The notes beneath the pieces are model-generated. The model worked only from the letters and a program-made list of their open reading frames with translations. It was not told the origin of the DNA and did not search any database. Position numbers and translations under genes: made by a program. This document shows positions 29,237 to 41,422 of a stretch of 64,000 nucleotides of DNA, in pieces. Source of the stretch: Klebsiella sp. RHBSTW-00484 (GTDB taxonomy: Bacteria; Pseudomonadota; Gammaproteobacteria; Enterobacterales; Enterobacteriaceae); the NCBI RefSeq assembly GCF_013705725.1, contig NZ_CP055481.1, positions 186,001-250,000 of the forward strand, given 5' to 3'. The number at the start of each line of letters is the position of its first letter. The stretch's first letter is position 1.

Positions 29237-31573
29237 TTAGCGTTTTTTACCCATTGCTGCGGCCAGCGCGTCCATCATCGCGCTGTTGCCCGCAGGCTGC
29301 GCGTCACGACCGCGTGGTGGCTTAGCCGCTTTTGCCGCCGGGCGATTGCCCTGAGGACGATCGTTATTCCCGCCGCCGCGGCGGGCATTGGTTTCGCCAG
29401 GCTGTTCGTCCAGGCGCATCGTCAGGGCGATACGTTTACGCTGCAGGTCAACTTCCATCACTTTGACCTTCACGATATCGCCCGCTTTGACCACGGTGTG
29501 GGGGTCTTCAACGAACTTATTCGACAGCGAAGAGATGTGCACCAGACCGTCCTGATGGACGCCAATATCAACAAACGCACCGAAGTTGGTGACGTTGGTG
29601 ACCGCGCCTTCGAGGATCATCCCCGGCAGCAGGTCGTTCATCGTTTCGACGCCATCGGCGAACTGGGCGGTTTTAAACTCAGGACGCGGGTCGCGGCCCG
29701 GTTTTTCCAGCTCTTTGATGATGTCGGAAACCGTCGGCACACCGAATTTGTCATCGGTGAAATCAACGGCTCGCAGGTTGCGTAATTCGCTGCTGTTACC
29801 CATCAGATCTTGCAGCGCCTGCTGCGTCGCCGCCAGAATTCGCTCAACCACCGGATAGGCTTCCGGGTGCACGGTTGAGGCGTCCAGCGGGTTGTCGCCG
29901 TGGTTGATACGCAGGAAGCCCGCGCACTGTTCAAACGCTTTTGGCCCCAGACGGCTGACTTTAAGCAGTTGCTGGCGGTTCTGGAACTGACCGTTTTCAT
30001 CACGCCAGGCGACAACATTCTGCGCCATCATGCGGGTCAGACCGGCAACGCGGGTGAGCAGCGGTACCGATGCCGTGTTGAGGTCCACGCCAACGGCGTT
30101 CACGCAGTCTTCCACCACCGCGTCCAGCTTACGCGCCAGCTGCGACTGGCTGACATCATGCTGATACTGGCCAACCCCGATGGATTTCGGGTCGATTTTC
30201 ACCAGTTCGGCCAGCGGATCCTGAAGACGGCGGGCGATAGAAACCGCGCCGCGCAGGGAAACGTCGAGGTCCGGGAACTCCAGCGCCGCCAGTTCAGAGG
30301 CGGAATAGACGGAAGCGCCCGCTTCGCTGACGATCACCTTCTGAGCGGTCACTTTCGGGAACTGTTGTTGCACGTCGAGGAAGAAGCGTTCGGTTTCACG
30401 CGAGGCGGTGCCGTTGCCGATCGCCACCAGCTCAACGTTGTGCTTTTCACACAACGCAGCTACCGCCACCGCCGCTTTGGCGGCCTGCCCGGTATGCGGA
30501 TAGATCGTGTCGGTCGCCACCACTTTGCCAGTGCCGTCGACAACCGCCACCTTCACGCCGGTACGCAGGCCCGGATCGAGACCCATAGTGGCGCGTAGCC
30601 CGGCCGGGGCCGCCATCAGCAGGTCATGCAGGTTGCGGGCGAAAACGTTGATCGCTTCGTCTTCCGCATGTTCGCGCACGGTGCCCATCAGCTCGGTTTC
30701 GAGGTGCATCAGCACCTTGATACGCCACGTCCAGCTCACCACGCCTTTACGCCAGCTATCCGCTGGAGCGTTATTCAAGCGCAGGCCGAGATGGTCGATA
30801 ATAATTTGCTCGCCATGGCTCTCTTTCGGTGGCTCGTCAAACTGCGGATCGGCATTCAGAGAGAGTTGCAGCACACCTTCGTTGCGACCGCGGAACATGG
30901 CCAGAGCACGGTGCGACGGCACGGTAGAAATCGGTTCGTGGTGATCGAAGTAGTCGCGGAATTTCGCCCCTTCCTCTTCTTTGCCGCTGACGACGGCCGC
31001 CACCAGGTGGGCGTTCTTCCACAGATAATCACGCACTTTAGCCAGCAGTCCGGCGTCTTCAGCGAAACGTTCCATCAGGATATAGCGCGCGCCGTCGAGG
31101 GCGGCTTTGCTATCCGCTACGCCTTTATCGGCGTCGATATATTTGGCGGCTTCGGTTTCCGGGTCGTGGGACGGTTCGTTCCACAGCAGTTCAGCCAGCG
31201 GCTCCAGCCCGGCTTCAATGGCGATTTGCCCACGTGTGCGGCGTTTTTGTTTGTACGGCAGATAGAGGTCTTCGAGCTCGGTTTTACTCAACGTACCGTT
31301 GATGGCTTTTTCCAGCGCCTCGGTCAGTTTGCCTTGTTCGCCGATGGACTTGAGGATCGTCTGGCGGCGGTCTTCGAGTTCACGCAGATAACCCAGGCGG
31401 GTTTCCAGATTACGCAGCTGCGTGTCATCCAGACCGCCGGTGACTTCTTTACGATAGCGTGCGATAAACGGCACGGTGTTCCCTTCATCAAGCAGGCGAA
31501 CGGCAGCTTCTACCTGTTCAGCCCTGGCCTGAAGTTCACCCGCAATAATGCGGCAGAGCGAATCATTCATCAT
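29237..31573 (-). CDS. yhgF: Tex-family RNA-binding transcription accessory protein YhgF
   Basis: Tex proteins bind nucleic acid and act on transcription; the exact role in enterics is not settled. The 778-residue protein has the helical N-terminal Tex domain, a YqgF/RNase H-like domain (about 325-450; [17 protein letters not shown]), helix-hairpin-helix motifs (about 490-560), and an S1 RNA-binding domain (about 651-722), then a basic Gly/Pro/Ala-rich tail. Length and order of domains are normal. It lies between feoABC and greB as in E. coli. Confidence 0.95.
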   Translation of the reverse strand: MMNDSLCRIIAGELQARAEQVEAAVRLLDEGNTVPFIARYRKEVTGGLDDTQLRNLETRLGYLRELEDRRQTILKSIGEQGKLTEALEKAINGTLSKTELEDLYLPYKQKRRTRGQIAIEAGLEPLAELLWNEPSHDPETEAAKYIDADKGVADSKAALDGARYILMERFAEDAGLLAKVRDYLWKNAHLVAAVVSGKEEEGAKFRDYFDHHEPISTVPSHRALAMFRGRNEGVLQLSLNADPQFDEPPKESHGEQIIIDHLGLRLNNAPADSWRKGVVSWTWRIKVLMHLETELMGTVREHAEDEAINVFARNLHDLLMAAPAGLRATMGLDPGLRTGVKVAVVDGTGKVVATDTIYPHTGQAAKAAVAVAALCEKHNVELVAIGNGTASRETERFFLDVQQQFPKVTAQKVIVSEAGASVYSASELAALEFPDLDVSLRGAVSIARRLQDPLAELVKIDPKSIGVGQYQHDVSQSQLARKLDAVVEDCVNAVGVDLNTASVPLLTRVAGLTRMMAQNVVAWRDENGQFQNRQQLLKVSRLGPKAFEQCAGFLRINHGDNPLDASTVHPEAYPVVERILAATQQALQDLMGNSSELRNLRAVDFTDDKFGVPTVSDIIKELEKPGRDPRPEFKTAQFADGVETMNDLLPGMILEGAVTNVTNFGAFVDIGVHQDGLVHISSLSNKFVEDPHTVVKAGDIVKVKVMEVDLQRKRIALTMRLDEQPGETNARRGGGNNDRPQGNRPAAKAAKPPRGRDAQPAGNSAMMDALAAAMGKKR

Positions 31574-31653
31574 GGGTTTAATTCATCTTTAGGATCAAAA
31601 ATCAGGGGGATAGTTATACGGACTGACACGGCAAAATGCCAGCCACGACCAAA

Positions 31654-31797
31654 GAGCCTATCCCATTAGGACTATTTTACTTGCCATTTTGGACCTGGGC
31701 AGTGCTCGAAATCCTCACGTACTACGTGTACGCTCCGGTTTCTGTGCGCTGTCCGTGTCCAAACTGGCTGCGCCAATAACCCTACTGGGATAGGCTC
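31654..31797. repeat. ~145-bp palindromic MITE-like repeat, copy 2
   Basis: It has the same 11-bp terminal inverted repeat as the copy at 17155-17299 (GAGCCTATCCC/GGGATAGGCTC) and the same internal palindrome. The two differ at scattered bases and by one base in length. It occupies most of the gap between yhgF and greB. Confidence 0.8.
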
Positions 31798-31821
31798 TAA
31801 GCCTCTCGGAATGTTCCAGGC

Positions 31822-32295
31822 TTATTTCACGTATTCAATCTCATTCACATACCAGGCGGCTTCCCCCGCAGGTGTGTTAACGATAGCCAGGTCGCCGACC
31901 TCTTTTTTCAGCAGCGCGCGCGCCATTGGCGAATCAATTGAGATGTAGTCGTTGCGCCCGAAGATTTCATCGTAGCCGACGATGCGAAAGCGCTTGGTAT
32001 CGCCATCATCGTTTTCAATCTCCACCCACGCGCCGAAGAACACCTTGCCTTCCTGCTGCGGGGAGTAATCAACGATTTTCAGATGCTCAAGGCATTTGGT
32101 CAGGTAGCGCACCCGGCGGTCTATTTCGCGCAGGCGTTTTTTGTTGTACTGGTAGTCGGCGTTCTCGCTGCGGTCGCCGAGGCTCGCCGCCCAGGTCACT
32201 TTTTTTGTGACTTCCGGGCGCTCTTCGCGCCACAGATAATCCATCTCTTTTTTAAGTTTTTCATACCCTTCACGGGTGATCAGCGGCGTTTTCAT
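31822..32295 (-). CDS. greB: Transcription elongation factor GreB
   Basis: GreB enters the RNA polymerase secondary channel and stimulates cleavage of backtracked RNA. The 157-residue protein has the N-terminal coiled coil with the acidic tip (ASLGDRSENADYQ, Asp41/Glu44 region) and a C-terminal FKBP-like domain (IVGYDEIFGRNDYISIDSPMARALL). It is divergent from ompR. Confidence 0.96.
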   Translation of the reverse strand: MKTPLITREGYEKLKKEMDYLWREERPEVTKKVTWAASLGDRSENADYQYNKKRLREIDRRVRYLTKCLEHLKIVDYSPQQEGKVFFGAWVEIENDDGDTKRFRIVGYDEIFGRNDYISIDSPMARALLKKEVGDLAIVNTPAGEAAWYVNEIEYVK

Positions 32296-32531
32296 CGAGA
32301 GTCCTGGTTCCTGTTACACACCTTTGTGCGATGGTGCGCACAATTCGTCGCACGTAATAATACCGACAGGATAAATAATGTGTCTTATGCTTAAATGTAT
32401 ACTTAAGCTGCTGTTAAATATGCTTTGTAACAATTTAGCCTGGAATATATACCAGATTTCGCTGGTGAGCGACCCGGGCTTTTTTGAGAATACGCACTGA
32501 CAAATGCAGTGAACCTTTGGGAGTATAAACA

Positions 32532-34609
<2,078 letters not shown>

Positions 34610-34618
34610 GTCTGCAAC

Positions 34619-34645
34619 AACCCGGTCACGCAGCATGGCCGGGTT
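34619..34645 (+). terminator. Hairpin after envZ
   Basis: AACCCGG (34619-34625) pairs with CCGGGTT (34639-34645) ten bases after the envZ stop. There is only a short T tail and REP-like DNA follows immediately. Confidence 0.55.
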
Positions 34646-34649
34646 CAGC

Positions 34650-34788
34650 CCCCGGGAAATGTGCCGGGCCTGATAGTTCGGCGCCGCTGCTTCCCGGCTC
34701 GCGCTACGCTTAGCCGGGCTACAAGTTCACAGTCGTCTGCAGGTTTGGTAGCCCGGGCAAGGCGCGTCAAGCGCCGCCCCCGGGATGA
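34650..34788. repeat. REP-like repeat between envZ and sgbE
   Basis: CCCCGGGAAATGTGCCGGGCC at the left, then two inverted units around GTAGCCCGG/CCGGGCTAC, and GCGCCGCCCCCGGG at the right. It lies between convergent gene ends and forms the right edge of the feo-ompB block. Confidence 0.75.
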
Positions 34789-34816
34789 TATCCGGTGTTG
34801 CGCTGACCGTCGGGCG

Positions 34817-35515
34817 TTAGTTTTGCCCATAATAGGCATTCGCGCCGTGTTTACGCAGATAGTGTTTATCGAGCAACTCCGATTGCATGTCCGGTAGTTG
34901 CGGGTCGAGCTGACGCGAGAACAGCCCCATATAGGCACACTCCTCAAGCACCACGGCGTTATGCACGGCGTCGGCGGCATCCTTACCCCAGGCAAACGGG
35001 CCGTGCGAGTGGACTAATACCGCCGGTACTTGCATCGGGTTCAGGTTCCGTTCTTCAAAAGTTTTAATAATCACCTCGCCGGTCTGATACTCATACTCGC
35101 CGTTAATTTCCTCAACGGTCATCAGCCGGGTGCAGGGGATTGCGCCATAGAAATAGTCGGCGTGGGTGGTTCCCCAGGCGGGCAGATCGAGCCCCGCCTG
35201 CGACCAGATCGTCGCATGGCGGGAATGAGTATGCACGATCCCACCGATCTGCGGATAGCGGCGATAGAGCGCCAGATGGGTCGCGGTATCGGACGACGGT
35301 TTTTTGTTGCCTTCGACGACCTTACCGCTGGCGATCTCTACCACCACCATATCGTCGGCGGTCATCACCTCATATTCAACGCCGGAAGGCTTGATGACCA
35401 TCAGCTTGCGCGTTTCATCGACCGCGCTGACGTTGCCCCAGGTAAAGGTGACCAGCCCGTGTGCCGGAAGCGCCAGGTTTGCCGCCAGCACCTCGGCTTT
35501 CAGTTGCTCTAACAT
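34817..35515 (-). CDS. sgbE: L-ribulose-5-phosphate 4-epimerase SgbE (YiaS)
   Basis: SgbE converts L-ribulose 5-phosphate to D-xylulose 5-phosphate, delivering the pathway to the pentose phosphate route. The 232-residue class II aldolase/AraD-type protein has all catalytic and zinc residues: Asp76, His95, His97, Asp120 and His171 ([25 protein letters not shown]). Its ATG overlaps the sgbU end by 7 bases. Last gene of the yia operon. It could equally be named by its araD/ulaF homologues; the context fixes it as sgbE. Confidence 0.94.
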   Translation of the reverse strand: MLEQLKAEVLAANLALPAHGLVTFTWGNVSAVDETRKLMVIKPSGVEYEVMTADDMVVVEIASGKVVEGNKKPSSDTATHLALYRRYPQIGGIVHTHSRHATIWSQAGLDLPAWGTTHADYFYGAIPCTRLMTVEEINGEYEYQTGEVIIKTFEERNLNPMQVPAVLVHSHGPFAWGKDAADAVHNAVVLEECAYMGLFSRQLDPQLPDMQSELLDKHYLRKHGANAYYGQN

Positions 35516-36369
35516 GTGAAACCTCCTTCCTGCATCCGTGATTCAATCCAGCGGCGGGCCTGGATAATTTCCAGCACCGGCTCGCTGGCTTTCTCCGTCC
35601 ACATCTCAATCAAAAATGAACCGCGATAGTTCAGCTCATGCAGCGTTTTAAAAATGCCAACAAAATCCACGCAACCTTCGCCAAACGGCACGTCGCGGAA
35701 CTGTCCGGGGCTATCGCCGGTCACCGGCAGCGTATCTTTCAGATGGATTGCGGCGATACGGTCGATGCCCAGTTTCAGCTCGGCGGTCACGTCGTTCCCC
35801 CAGGCGCTGAGGTTGCCGACGTCCGGATAGACCGTGAACCACGGTGACGAAAGCATCTCATCCCACTTTTTCCACTTGCTGATCGAGTTCATAAAGGCGG
35901 TATCCATGATCTCCACCGCCAGCATCACTTGAGCCGCTGCGGCTTGTTCCACCGCCCAGGCCAGCCCTTCGGCGAAACGTTGCTGGGTGCCTTCGTCGTG
36001 TTCTTCGTAATAGACGTCGTAACCTGCCAGCTGGATGGTGCGGATACCGAGATCGCGCGCCAGGCGGATGGCTTTGGTCATGATCTCCCGCGCCCGCTCG
36101 CGAACTGCTTCATCGCGGCTGCCAAAAGGGAAACGACGATGGGCGGAGAGGCACATTGACGGAATGGCGACGCCGCTTTCCAGCATCGCGGTTACCAGCG
36201 ATGCGCGCTGGGCTGGCGTCCACTCCAGGCGTGACAAGCGTTCATCGGTCTCATCCACCGACATCTCGACAAAATCAAAGCCGCAGCTTTTTGCCAGCAC
36301 CAGCCGCTCCGGCCAACTGAGTTCTTTCGCCAATGCTTTCTCGTAAATACCTAATGGGTGATTACGCAT
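35509..36369 (-). CDS. sgbU: L-ribulose/L-xylulose-5-phosphate 3-epimerase SgbU (YiaR)
   Basis: SgbU epimerises L-xylulose 5-phosphate to L-ribulose 5-phosphate. The 286-residue TIM barrel of the AP-endonuclease 2 superfamily shows the metal-ligand motifs [28 protein letters not shown] and FLIEMWTE. I chose the ATG at 36369 ([16 protein letters not shown]), the family N-terminus, overlapping sgbH by 8 bases. The longer frame up to 36534 only reads through sgbH. Confidence 0.93.
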   Translation of the reverse strand: MRNHPLGIYEKALAKELSWPERLVLAKSCGFDFVEMSVDETDERLSRLEWTPAQRASLVTAMLESGVAIPSMCLSAHRRFPFGSRDEAVRERAREIMTKAIRLARDLGIRTIQLAGYDVYYEEHDEGTQQRFAEGLAWAVEQAAAAQVMLAVEIMDTAFMNSISKWKKWDEMLSSPWFTVYPDVGNLSAWGNDVTAELKLGIDRIAAIHLKDTLPVTGDSPGQFRDVPFGEGCVDFVGIFKTLHELNYRGSFLIEMWTEKASEPVLEIIQARRWIESRMQEGGFTC

Positions 36370-37024
36370 GCTGTTCTCCCCAGATGGCGTCAATTTGCGT
36401 GTGGAACTCGCCAGCGACCTGCGCCGGATGGGCGGCACCTGCCAGCGCGCGCCCGGCGATAAATGCCTTGACGTTAATGTCGCGGAACAGTGGCAGATCG
36501 GCGGGGGTAATGCCGCCGGTAATCGATAGTTCAAGGCCGATGTCGGACAATGCTTTCATACGTGCCAGATCCGCTTCGCCCCACTGCTGTCCGCTGGCCT
36601 GCGCATCGCGTCCGCGGTGGTAAATCGCCTGGCGTACGCCGACGCGATACCAGTCTCGGGCGTCGTCCAGCGTCCAGTTGCCGAACAGCTCCATCTGAAT
36701 TTCGCCGCCGCAGTCCTGGGCGACGGCGTGGCCTTTCTCGATCGTGGCGAGCGGTGCGGCGCAGATGATGGTCATCCAGTTAGCGCCAGCGCCAAAGGCC
36801 TGCTGCGCCAGGGTTTCTCCGGCATCGGCGACCTTCCAGTCGGCAACGATGATTTTATCCGGGCACTGGGCGCGCAGGGCGTTCACCGCGCGAAGGCCTT
36901 CGGTTAAACAGAGGATCGTGCCAGCTTCGACGATATCGACATGATCCTGTAGCAGGGCGACATCGCGCTGGGCTGCTTCCAGATTGGTGTGGTCGAGCGC
37001 CAGCTGCAGTAATGGTCGGCTCAT
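36362..37024 (-). CDS. sgbH: 3-keto-L-gulonate-6-phosphate decarboxylase SgbH (YiaQ)
   Basis: SgbH decarboxylates 3-keto-L-gulonate 6-phosphate to L-xylulose 5-phosphate. The 220-residue orotidine-decarboxylase-like barrel has Asp11, Glu33, Asp62, Lys64 and Asp67 (ADWKVADAG), the residues known for this Mg2+-dependent family. It overlaps lyxK (ATGA) and sgbU, so the last four genes are tightly coupled. Confidence 0.95.
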   Translation of the reverse strand: MSRPLLQLALDHTNLEAAQRDVALLQDHVDIVEAGTILCLTEGLRAVNALRAQCPDKIIVADWKVADAGETLAQQAFGAGANWMTIICAAPLATIEKGHAVAQDCGGEIQMELFGNWTLDDARDWYRVGVRQAIYHRGRDAQASGQQWGEADLARMKALSDIGLELSITGGITPADLPLFRDINVKAFIAGRALAGAAHPAQVAGEFHTQIDAIWGEQHA

Positions 37025-38517
37025 AATGCGTGCTCCTTAATACGGGCGTGATAGCCCTGTAGTGCGGTAATCAAATCCTGGTATTGGCGGTATTTACGCT
37101 GATAGAGGGCGTGCGCGGTCATGTCCGGCAGCAGCGTGCGCACCGGGTGCTTCAGGGAGCGCTGGGCGTCGCTAAAGTTGTGGTAAACGCCGGTGCCAAC
37201 ACGCGCCGCAAGGGCCGCGCCAAAGCAGCCAGTCTCCTCCACCTGCGGCAGTTCAATGCGCAGGCCGCTGACGTCCGCCAGCATTTGCATCCAGACGTCG
37301 GAGTGCGCCGGGCCGCCGGTGACGCGCAGGGTGCGAACCTCGGTAAAGCGTTCACGCATACGGTTGAGATGGGTCATGTGGCTGAACACCACGCCTTCGT
37401 AAACCGCCTGCAACAGATGCGCGCGGGTGTGCAGTGCCTGCATGCCGTAAAAACCGCAGGTCATCTCCAGCCCGGCGTTGCTGCCGTACAAAAACGGCAG
37501 AAAAAAGAGCTCACTGCCCGCTTTCGGCAGGCGGGCAACGGCCTGATTTATCTCATCGAAGGAGAGCTCGCCCCACTGGGCGGTGAACCACTCCAGATTG
37601 CCGGAAGAGGTCGGGCTGGCTTCGTGAACGATGTACTGCCCGTCATTAACGTAGCGTCCATAAACGTAGGGATGCGCCTCATGCTCGCGCAGGCCGTGAG
37701 CGATCCCGCTGGTGACCGCCCAGGTGCCCATTACCGCGTTGAGGGTGTATTCATCTTCAATACCTGCGCAGAGTGCGGTGGAAACCACGTCAAACAGGCC
37801 GCCGACGACGGGGGTACCCGCCGCCAGACCGGTGATGGCGGCTGCCTGAGCGGTGATTTCCCCGCATATTTCTGCTGAGCCGACGATGGGCGGCAGCGCG
37901 CCGTTGATTTCGCTGATGCCCAGCCATTCGGTCAGGCGCGGGTCGTACTGGCCCGTCGCCATGTTGTAGAGATTGGACTCGGAGATATTGCTCTCCTCGC
38001 AGCCCTTCACGTCGGTTAAGCACCAGCGCAGATAGTCATGCGTCATCATCACGCAGCCAATTTGCGCGTAGCGCTGCGGCTGATTGTCTTTAATCCAGCG
38101 TAAAAGAGAGACAGGATGCCCGGTCCACAGCGTTTGTCGGGTCAGCGGGTAGAGTTTTTGGGGAACCGCCTCTTCTTGCCAGCGCTGGACGATTGTCATG
38201 GCGCGACGATCGGATGACAGAACCGCCATGTCCAGCGGCTGGTCATTTTTATCGAGTAAAAAAAGCCCTTTGCCCTGGGCGGAAATGCCTACACCTCGGA
38301 TCTGCGCGCTGTTGATACCGGTGCGTGCGAGCAGCGCGGCGATAACGGCGGCGCACTGTTGCCATAATTCGGACATGTCGCGCTCCGCTTTGCCTGGCTG
38401 CGGACTGAGAGTGCGCAACGGCAGGCGTTCTACGCCTGCCTCCCGGCCTTCGCGGTCGTACAATCCGGCTTTTAGCCAGCTTCCGCCGCAGTCTAACCCC
38501 AGCCAGTAATCGCTCAT
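37021..38517 (-). CDS. lyxK: L-xylulose/3-keto-L-gulonate kinase LyxK
   Basis: LyxK phosphorylates 3-keto-L-gulonate and L-xylulose (also called YiaP). The 498-residue FGGY-family kinase starts with the ATP-site motif GLDCGGSWLKAGLYD and has the C-terminal FGGY signature region VRTLRVTGGPAHSDVWMQMLADV. It lies 3 bases after yiaO and overlaps sgbH, so uptake and phosphorylation are in one transcript. Confidence 0.94.
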   Translation of the reverse strand: MSDYWLGLDCGGSWLKAGLYDREGREAGVERLPLRTLSPQPGKAERDMSELWQQCAAVIAALLARTGINSAQIRGVGISAQGKGLFLLDKNDQPLDMAVLSSDRRAMTIVQRWQEEAVPQKLYPLTRQTLWTGHPVSLLRWIKDNQPQRYAQIGCVMMTHDYLRWCLTDVKGCEESNISESNLYNMATGQYDPRLTEWLGISEINGALPPIVGSAEICGEITAQAAAITGLAAGTPVVGGLFDVVSTALCAGIEDEYTLNAVMGTWAVTSGIAHGLREHEAHPYVYGRYVNDGQYIVHEASPTSSGNLEWFTAQWGELSFDEINQAVARLPKAGSELFFLPFLYGSNAGLEMTCGFYGMQALHTRAHLLQAVYEGVVFSHMTHLNRMRERFTEVRTLRVTGGPAHSDVWMQMLADVSGLRIELPQVEETGCFGAALAARVGTGVYHNFSDAQRSLKHPVRTLLPDMTAHALYQRKYRQYQDLITALQGYHARIKEHAL

Positions 38518-38520
38518 GGC

Positions 38521-39507
38521 TTATTGCACCTCATCAACGGCTTTCAGGAGGTCAGCGCCCTGCGGGTTATCTTTCAGGAACATATCGCGTACCTGGCTAC
38601 CCAGGGCGTCGCTAAACGCTTTACGGTCAATATCGGTCAGCACTTCCACTCCCGCTTCTTTCATGCCATCGATAATTTTTTGCTGATCTTCGGCGACCAG
38701 TTTGCGCTGGTAGTCACCGGCTTCTTTGGCGGAACTCAGCAGCGCGTCCTGGAGCTGTGGGCTTAAGGCATCGAATTTGGATTTATTGATAACCAACAGC
38801 AAAGGGGAATAAGCGTGATGTGTCAGCGAAAGGTATTTTTGCACTTCATAAAACTTGGCTGACCAGACGACGTTAATTGGGTGTTCCTGAGCATCAATAG
38901 TGCGGGTTTCCAGCCCGGTATACACTTCTGAGAACGGCATCGGAATAGGATTAGCGCCGAAGATTTTAAAGGCGGCGATATTCATTGGGCTGTTATTAGT
39001 GCGGATTTTTAAACCCTTCAGATCGGCCGGGGTTTTTACCGGCGCACGAGAGTTGGTGACGTCGCGCCAGCCATTTTCCCAATAGGCCAATACTTTTAGC
39101 CCTTTTGGCTCGAGTGATTTTTTCAGTTCATCACCGACTTTACCGTCGAGCGTTTTATGCGCGTGTGGGGTATCGCGAAACAGGAATGGGACATCGAGTA
39201 AATTGATAACGGGAGCTAATCCGGTGAAATTGTTCGAACCGGACATTTCCATATCAATCGTTCCGCCGCGCACGCCGCTGATCATCGCCTGTGCGTTGCC
39301 TAATGTACTGTCTGGAAAGAGTTTTAACGTCAACTCTCCGTTGGTTTTTTCTTTCAATAATTCATTGAATTTTTTCGCCGCAATATGCTGGGAATCGGTT
39401 TGCGGCGTTTCATAGCCAAAGCGCAACGACTGTGCTGCCTGTGATGGAATAGAGAAAACAGTCAGACCAGCGATAAATAATGAACGGGCAATAAAGTGTA
39501 ATTTCAT
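38521..39507 (-). CDS. yiaO: TRAP transporter solute-binding protein YiaO
   Basis: YiaO is the periplasmic DctP-type receptor that delivers 2,3-diketo-L-gulonate (or a related sugar acid) to YiaMN. The 328-residue protein has a signal peptide (about 1-24, ending SQA) and the TRAP-family motifs FGYETPQTDSQHIAAKKF and the ligand-carboxylate Arg region LKGLKIRTNNSPMN. It follows yiaN by 11 bases. Confidence 0.94.
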   Translation of the reverse strand: MKLHFIARSLFIAGLTVFSIPSQAAQSLRFGYETPQTDSQHIAAKKFNELLKEKTNGELTLKLFPDSTLGNAQAMISGVRGGTIDMEMSGSNNFTGLAPVINLLDVPFLFRDTPHAHKTLDGKVGDELKKSLEPKGLKVLAYWENGWRDVTNSRAPVKTPADLKGLKIRTNNSPMNIAAFKIFGANPIPMPFSEVYTGLETRTIDAQEHPINVVWSAKFYEVQKYLSLTHHAYSPLLLVINKSKFDALSPQLQDALLSSAKEAGDYQRKLVAEDQQKIIDGMKEAGVEVLTDIDRKAFSDALGSQVRDMFLKDNPQGADLLKAVDEVQ

Positions 39508-39518
39508 TTTATTTTCCT

Positions 39519-40796
39519 TTAATTAATCCATTTAAGTGGTGTAATGATGAGTTCTGGAATGAAAATAAATAATATTAACAATGCCATTAATACACAGACA
39601 TAAGGGAAAACGCCTCTTACTGCGTCGTCAAATTTTAATTTGGCTACTCCGGAAATGACATTGAGAACGTTGCCTACAGGAGGGGTGATTAATCCTATTG
39701 AGCAGTTAATAATAAACATGACGCCGAAGTAAATAGGGTCAATGCCAGCCTCTTTTACCAGCGGTAATAATACTGGGGTGAGAATTAACACTGTCGGTGT
39801 TAAATCCATCACCATACCGATGATAAAAATTGACAGCATAATGACGATAAATAGCAGCCGTGGGGAATCGACCAGCGGTTGCAGTAAATCAGATACCATC
39901 ATCGGCAGCTCCGCGATGGTGATAAGCCAGGCGGATACCTGCGCGGCGGCAACCAGAAACATCACGACTGACGTTGTTTTTGCGGCATTAACCAGCACGT
40001 GGTACAGGTTGGCGAAGGTTAATTCCCGATAGATAACCGTGGCGACAAACAGGGCGTAAAACGCGGCAACTGCCCCTGCTTCCGTCGGTGTAAAGAGCCC
40101 GGAACGGAAGCCGCCAATAATGATCACCGGTAAAAACAGCGCCCAGATACCGGAAACCAATGATTGCCAGATCTCACGCGGCGCTGCTTTGGGTTGGGAA
40201 GGGAGATTCAATCGCCCGGCCTGCCACCACCAGGTGAGCATCAGCGCCGCGCCCATCATGATGCCCGGCGCGATCCCGGCCATAAACAGTTTGCTGATCG
40301 ACAGACCGCTGGATACACCGAAGATAATAAAAGGAATTGACGGCGGAATAATGGGCGCGATGATCCCACCGGAAGCGATAAGCCCCACGGAACGGTTTAT
40401 AGGATAGTTTGCCGAGCGCATCATCGGTACGAGCAGCGCGGCGACGGCGGCGGTATCCGCTACCGCAGAGCCGGAAAGGCTGGCCATAATCATTGCCGCG
40501 ATGACGCCGACGTACCCTAAGCCGCCCGGTTTGTGGCCGACCAGTTTCATTGGCAGGTCGACAATCCGCTTCGACAGGCCGCCTGCGTTCATGATTTCAC
40601 CGGCCAGAACAAAAAAAGGAATCGCCAGCAGAGAGAAGCTGTCCGCGCCGTTAACCAGGGTTTGCGCCATAATTTGTACGTTAAACATATCCAGGTATGT
40701 CATCAGCGCAACGCCACATAGCAGCAATGACCAGGCGATGGGTAAACCAATCGCGATCCCGCCAAGCAGACAGCAGAGAAATATCACCACGGCCAT
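39519..40796 (-). CDS. yiaN: TRAP transporter large permease YiaN
   Basis: YiaN is the DctM-type large membrane subunit, 425 residues with about 12 helices. Family motifs include GLPIAWSLLLCG near the N-terminus, GGLSKRIVDLPMKLVG and GSAVADTAAVAALLVPMM. It starts 2 bases after yiaM and moves the substrate with Na+ in known TRAP systems. Confidence 0.95.
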   Translation of the reverse strand: MAVVIFLCCLLGGIAIGLPIAWSLLLCGVALMTYLDMFNVQIMAQTLVNGADSFSLLAIPFFVLAGEIMNAGGLSKRIVDLPMKLVGHKPGGLGYVGVIAAMIMASLSGSAVADTAAVAALLVPMMRSANYPINRSVGLIASGGIIAPIIPPSIPFIIFGVSSGLSISKLFMAGIAPGIMMGAALMLTWWWQAGRLNLPSQPKAAPREIWQSLVSGIWALFLPVIIIGGFRSGLFTPTEAGAVAAFYALFVATVIYRELTFANLYHVLVNAAKTTSVVMFLVAAAQVSAWLITIAELPMMVSDLLQPLVDSPRLLFIVIMLSIFIIGMVMDLTPTVLILTPVLLPLVKEAGIDPIYFGVMFIINCSIGLITPPVGNVLNVISGVAKLKFDDAVRGVFPYVCVLMALLILFIFIPELIITPLKWIN

Positions 40797-40798
40797 GA

Positions 40799-41272
40799 TT
40801 AAGCTCCTTGCTGCGGTTGTTGGAAAGAGTCGCTATGCGTGATTAAGCGATATAAACGGCGTAGTTCGATTAGGGCGATTGCCACGCTGGTGGGCAGGCA
40901 GGCGATATACATCAGGCCGATCGGTAAGCCGAGAATGGGCGAGTGATCGCTCCAGTCCTGTAAGGCTTTTTGTAGGCTGCCCCAGCCTAATGCGACGCAG
41001 AGCAATAAAATCAGCGTGTGCGTTAGCAGTGAAAGTCGGCGTTGATTGGTCGGTGAAAGTTTTTCCACCAGAAACGTGACCTGAACATGAGCGTTATCCA
41101 TAAAAGCAACGATAGCGCCAATGAACGTCAGCCAAACAAATAGGTAACGAGACAGTTCATCAACTGACAAAATACTGCTCTCAAAACCGTAACGTAAAAC
41201 AACATTAATAAATACAATGCAGGAAAGCACGGCAATTAATATCGCAAGAATGCCCTCGAGTACCCGTTTCAT
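40799..41272 (-). CDS. yiaM: TRAP transporter small permease YiaM
   Basis: YiaM is the DctQ-type small subunit, 157 residues with four membrane helices (about 8-28, 45-62, 82-102, 122-142) and the typical [12 protein letters not shown] motif. It needs YiaN. It starts 150 bases after the preceding gene, the largest gap in the operon. That gap (41273-41422) shows no gene. Confidence 0.94.
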   Translation of the reverse strand: MKRVLEGILAILIAVLSCIVFINVVLRYGFESSILSVDELSRYLFVWLTFIGAIVAFMDNAHVQVTFLVEKLSPTNQRRLSLLTHTLILLLCVALGWGSLQKALQDWSDHSPILGLPIGLMYIACLPTSVAIALIELRRLYRLITHSDSFQQPQQGA

Positions 41273-41422
41273 AACTACTCCATCAGGTCATGTTCTGAAT
41301 GTTAGGCGAAATTTATTTTTTGCTATTGAACGGTATGTCTGAAATTTTTATGCCTCATCAATATATTGAGTTGAATGCAATGACTGGCGTTTGGCCGCAA
41401 GGCTAAAGTGCTTTGGCTTGCA

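Noticed and set aside
30626..31669. Plus-strand reading frame of 347 codons opposite yhgF
   Set aside because: High-GC shadow frame; yhgF is a full-length conserved protein on the opposite strand.
41273..41422. Remnant of a second transporter gene between the TIM-barrel gene and yiaM
   Set aside because: No frame longer than a few dozen codons and no hydrophobic segment; only the gap itself is notable.
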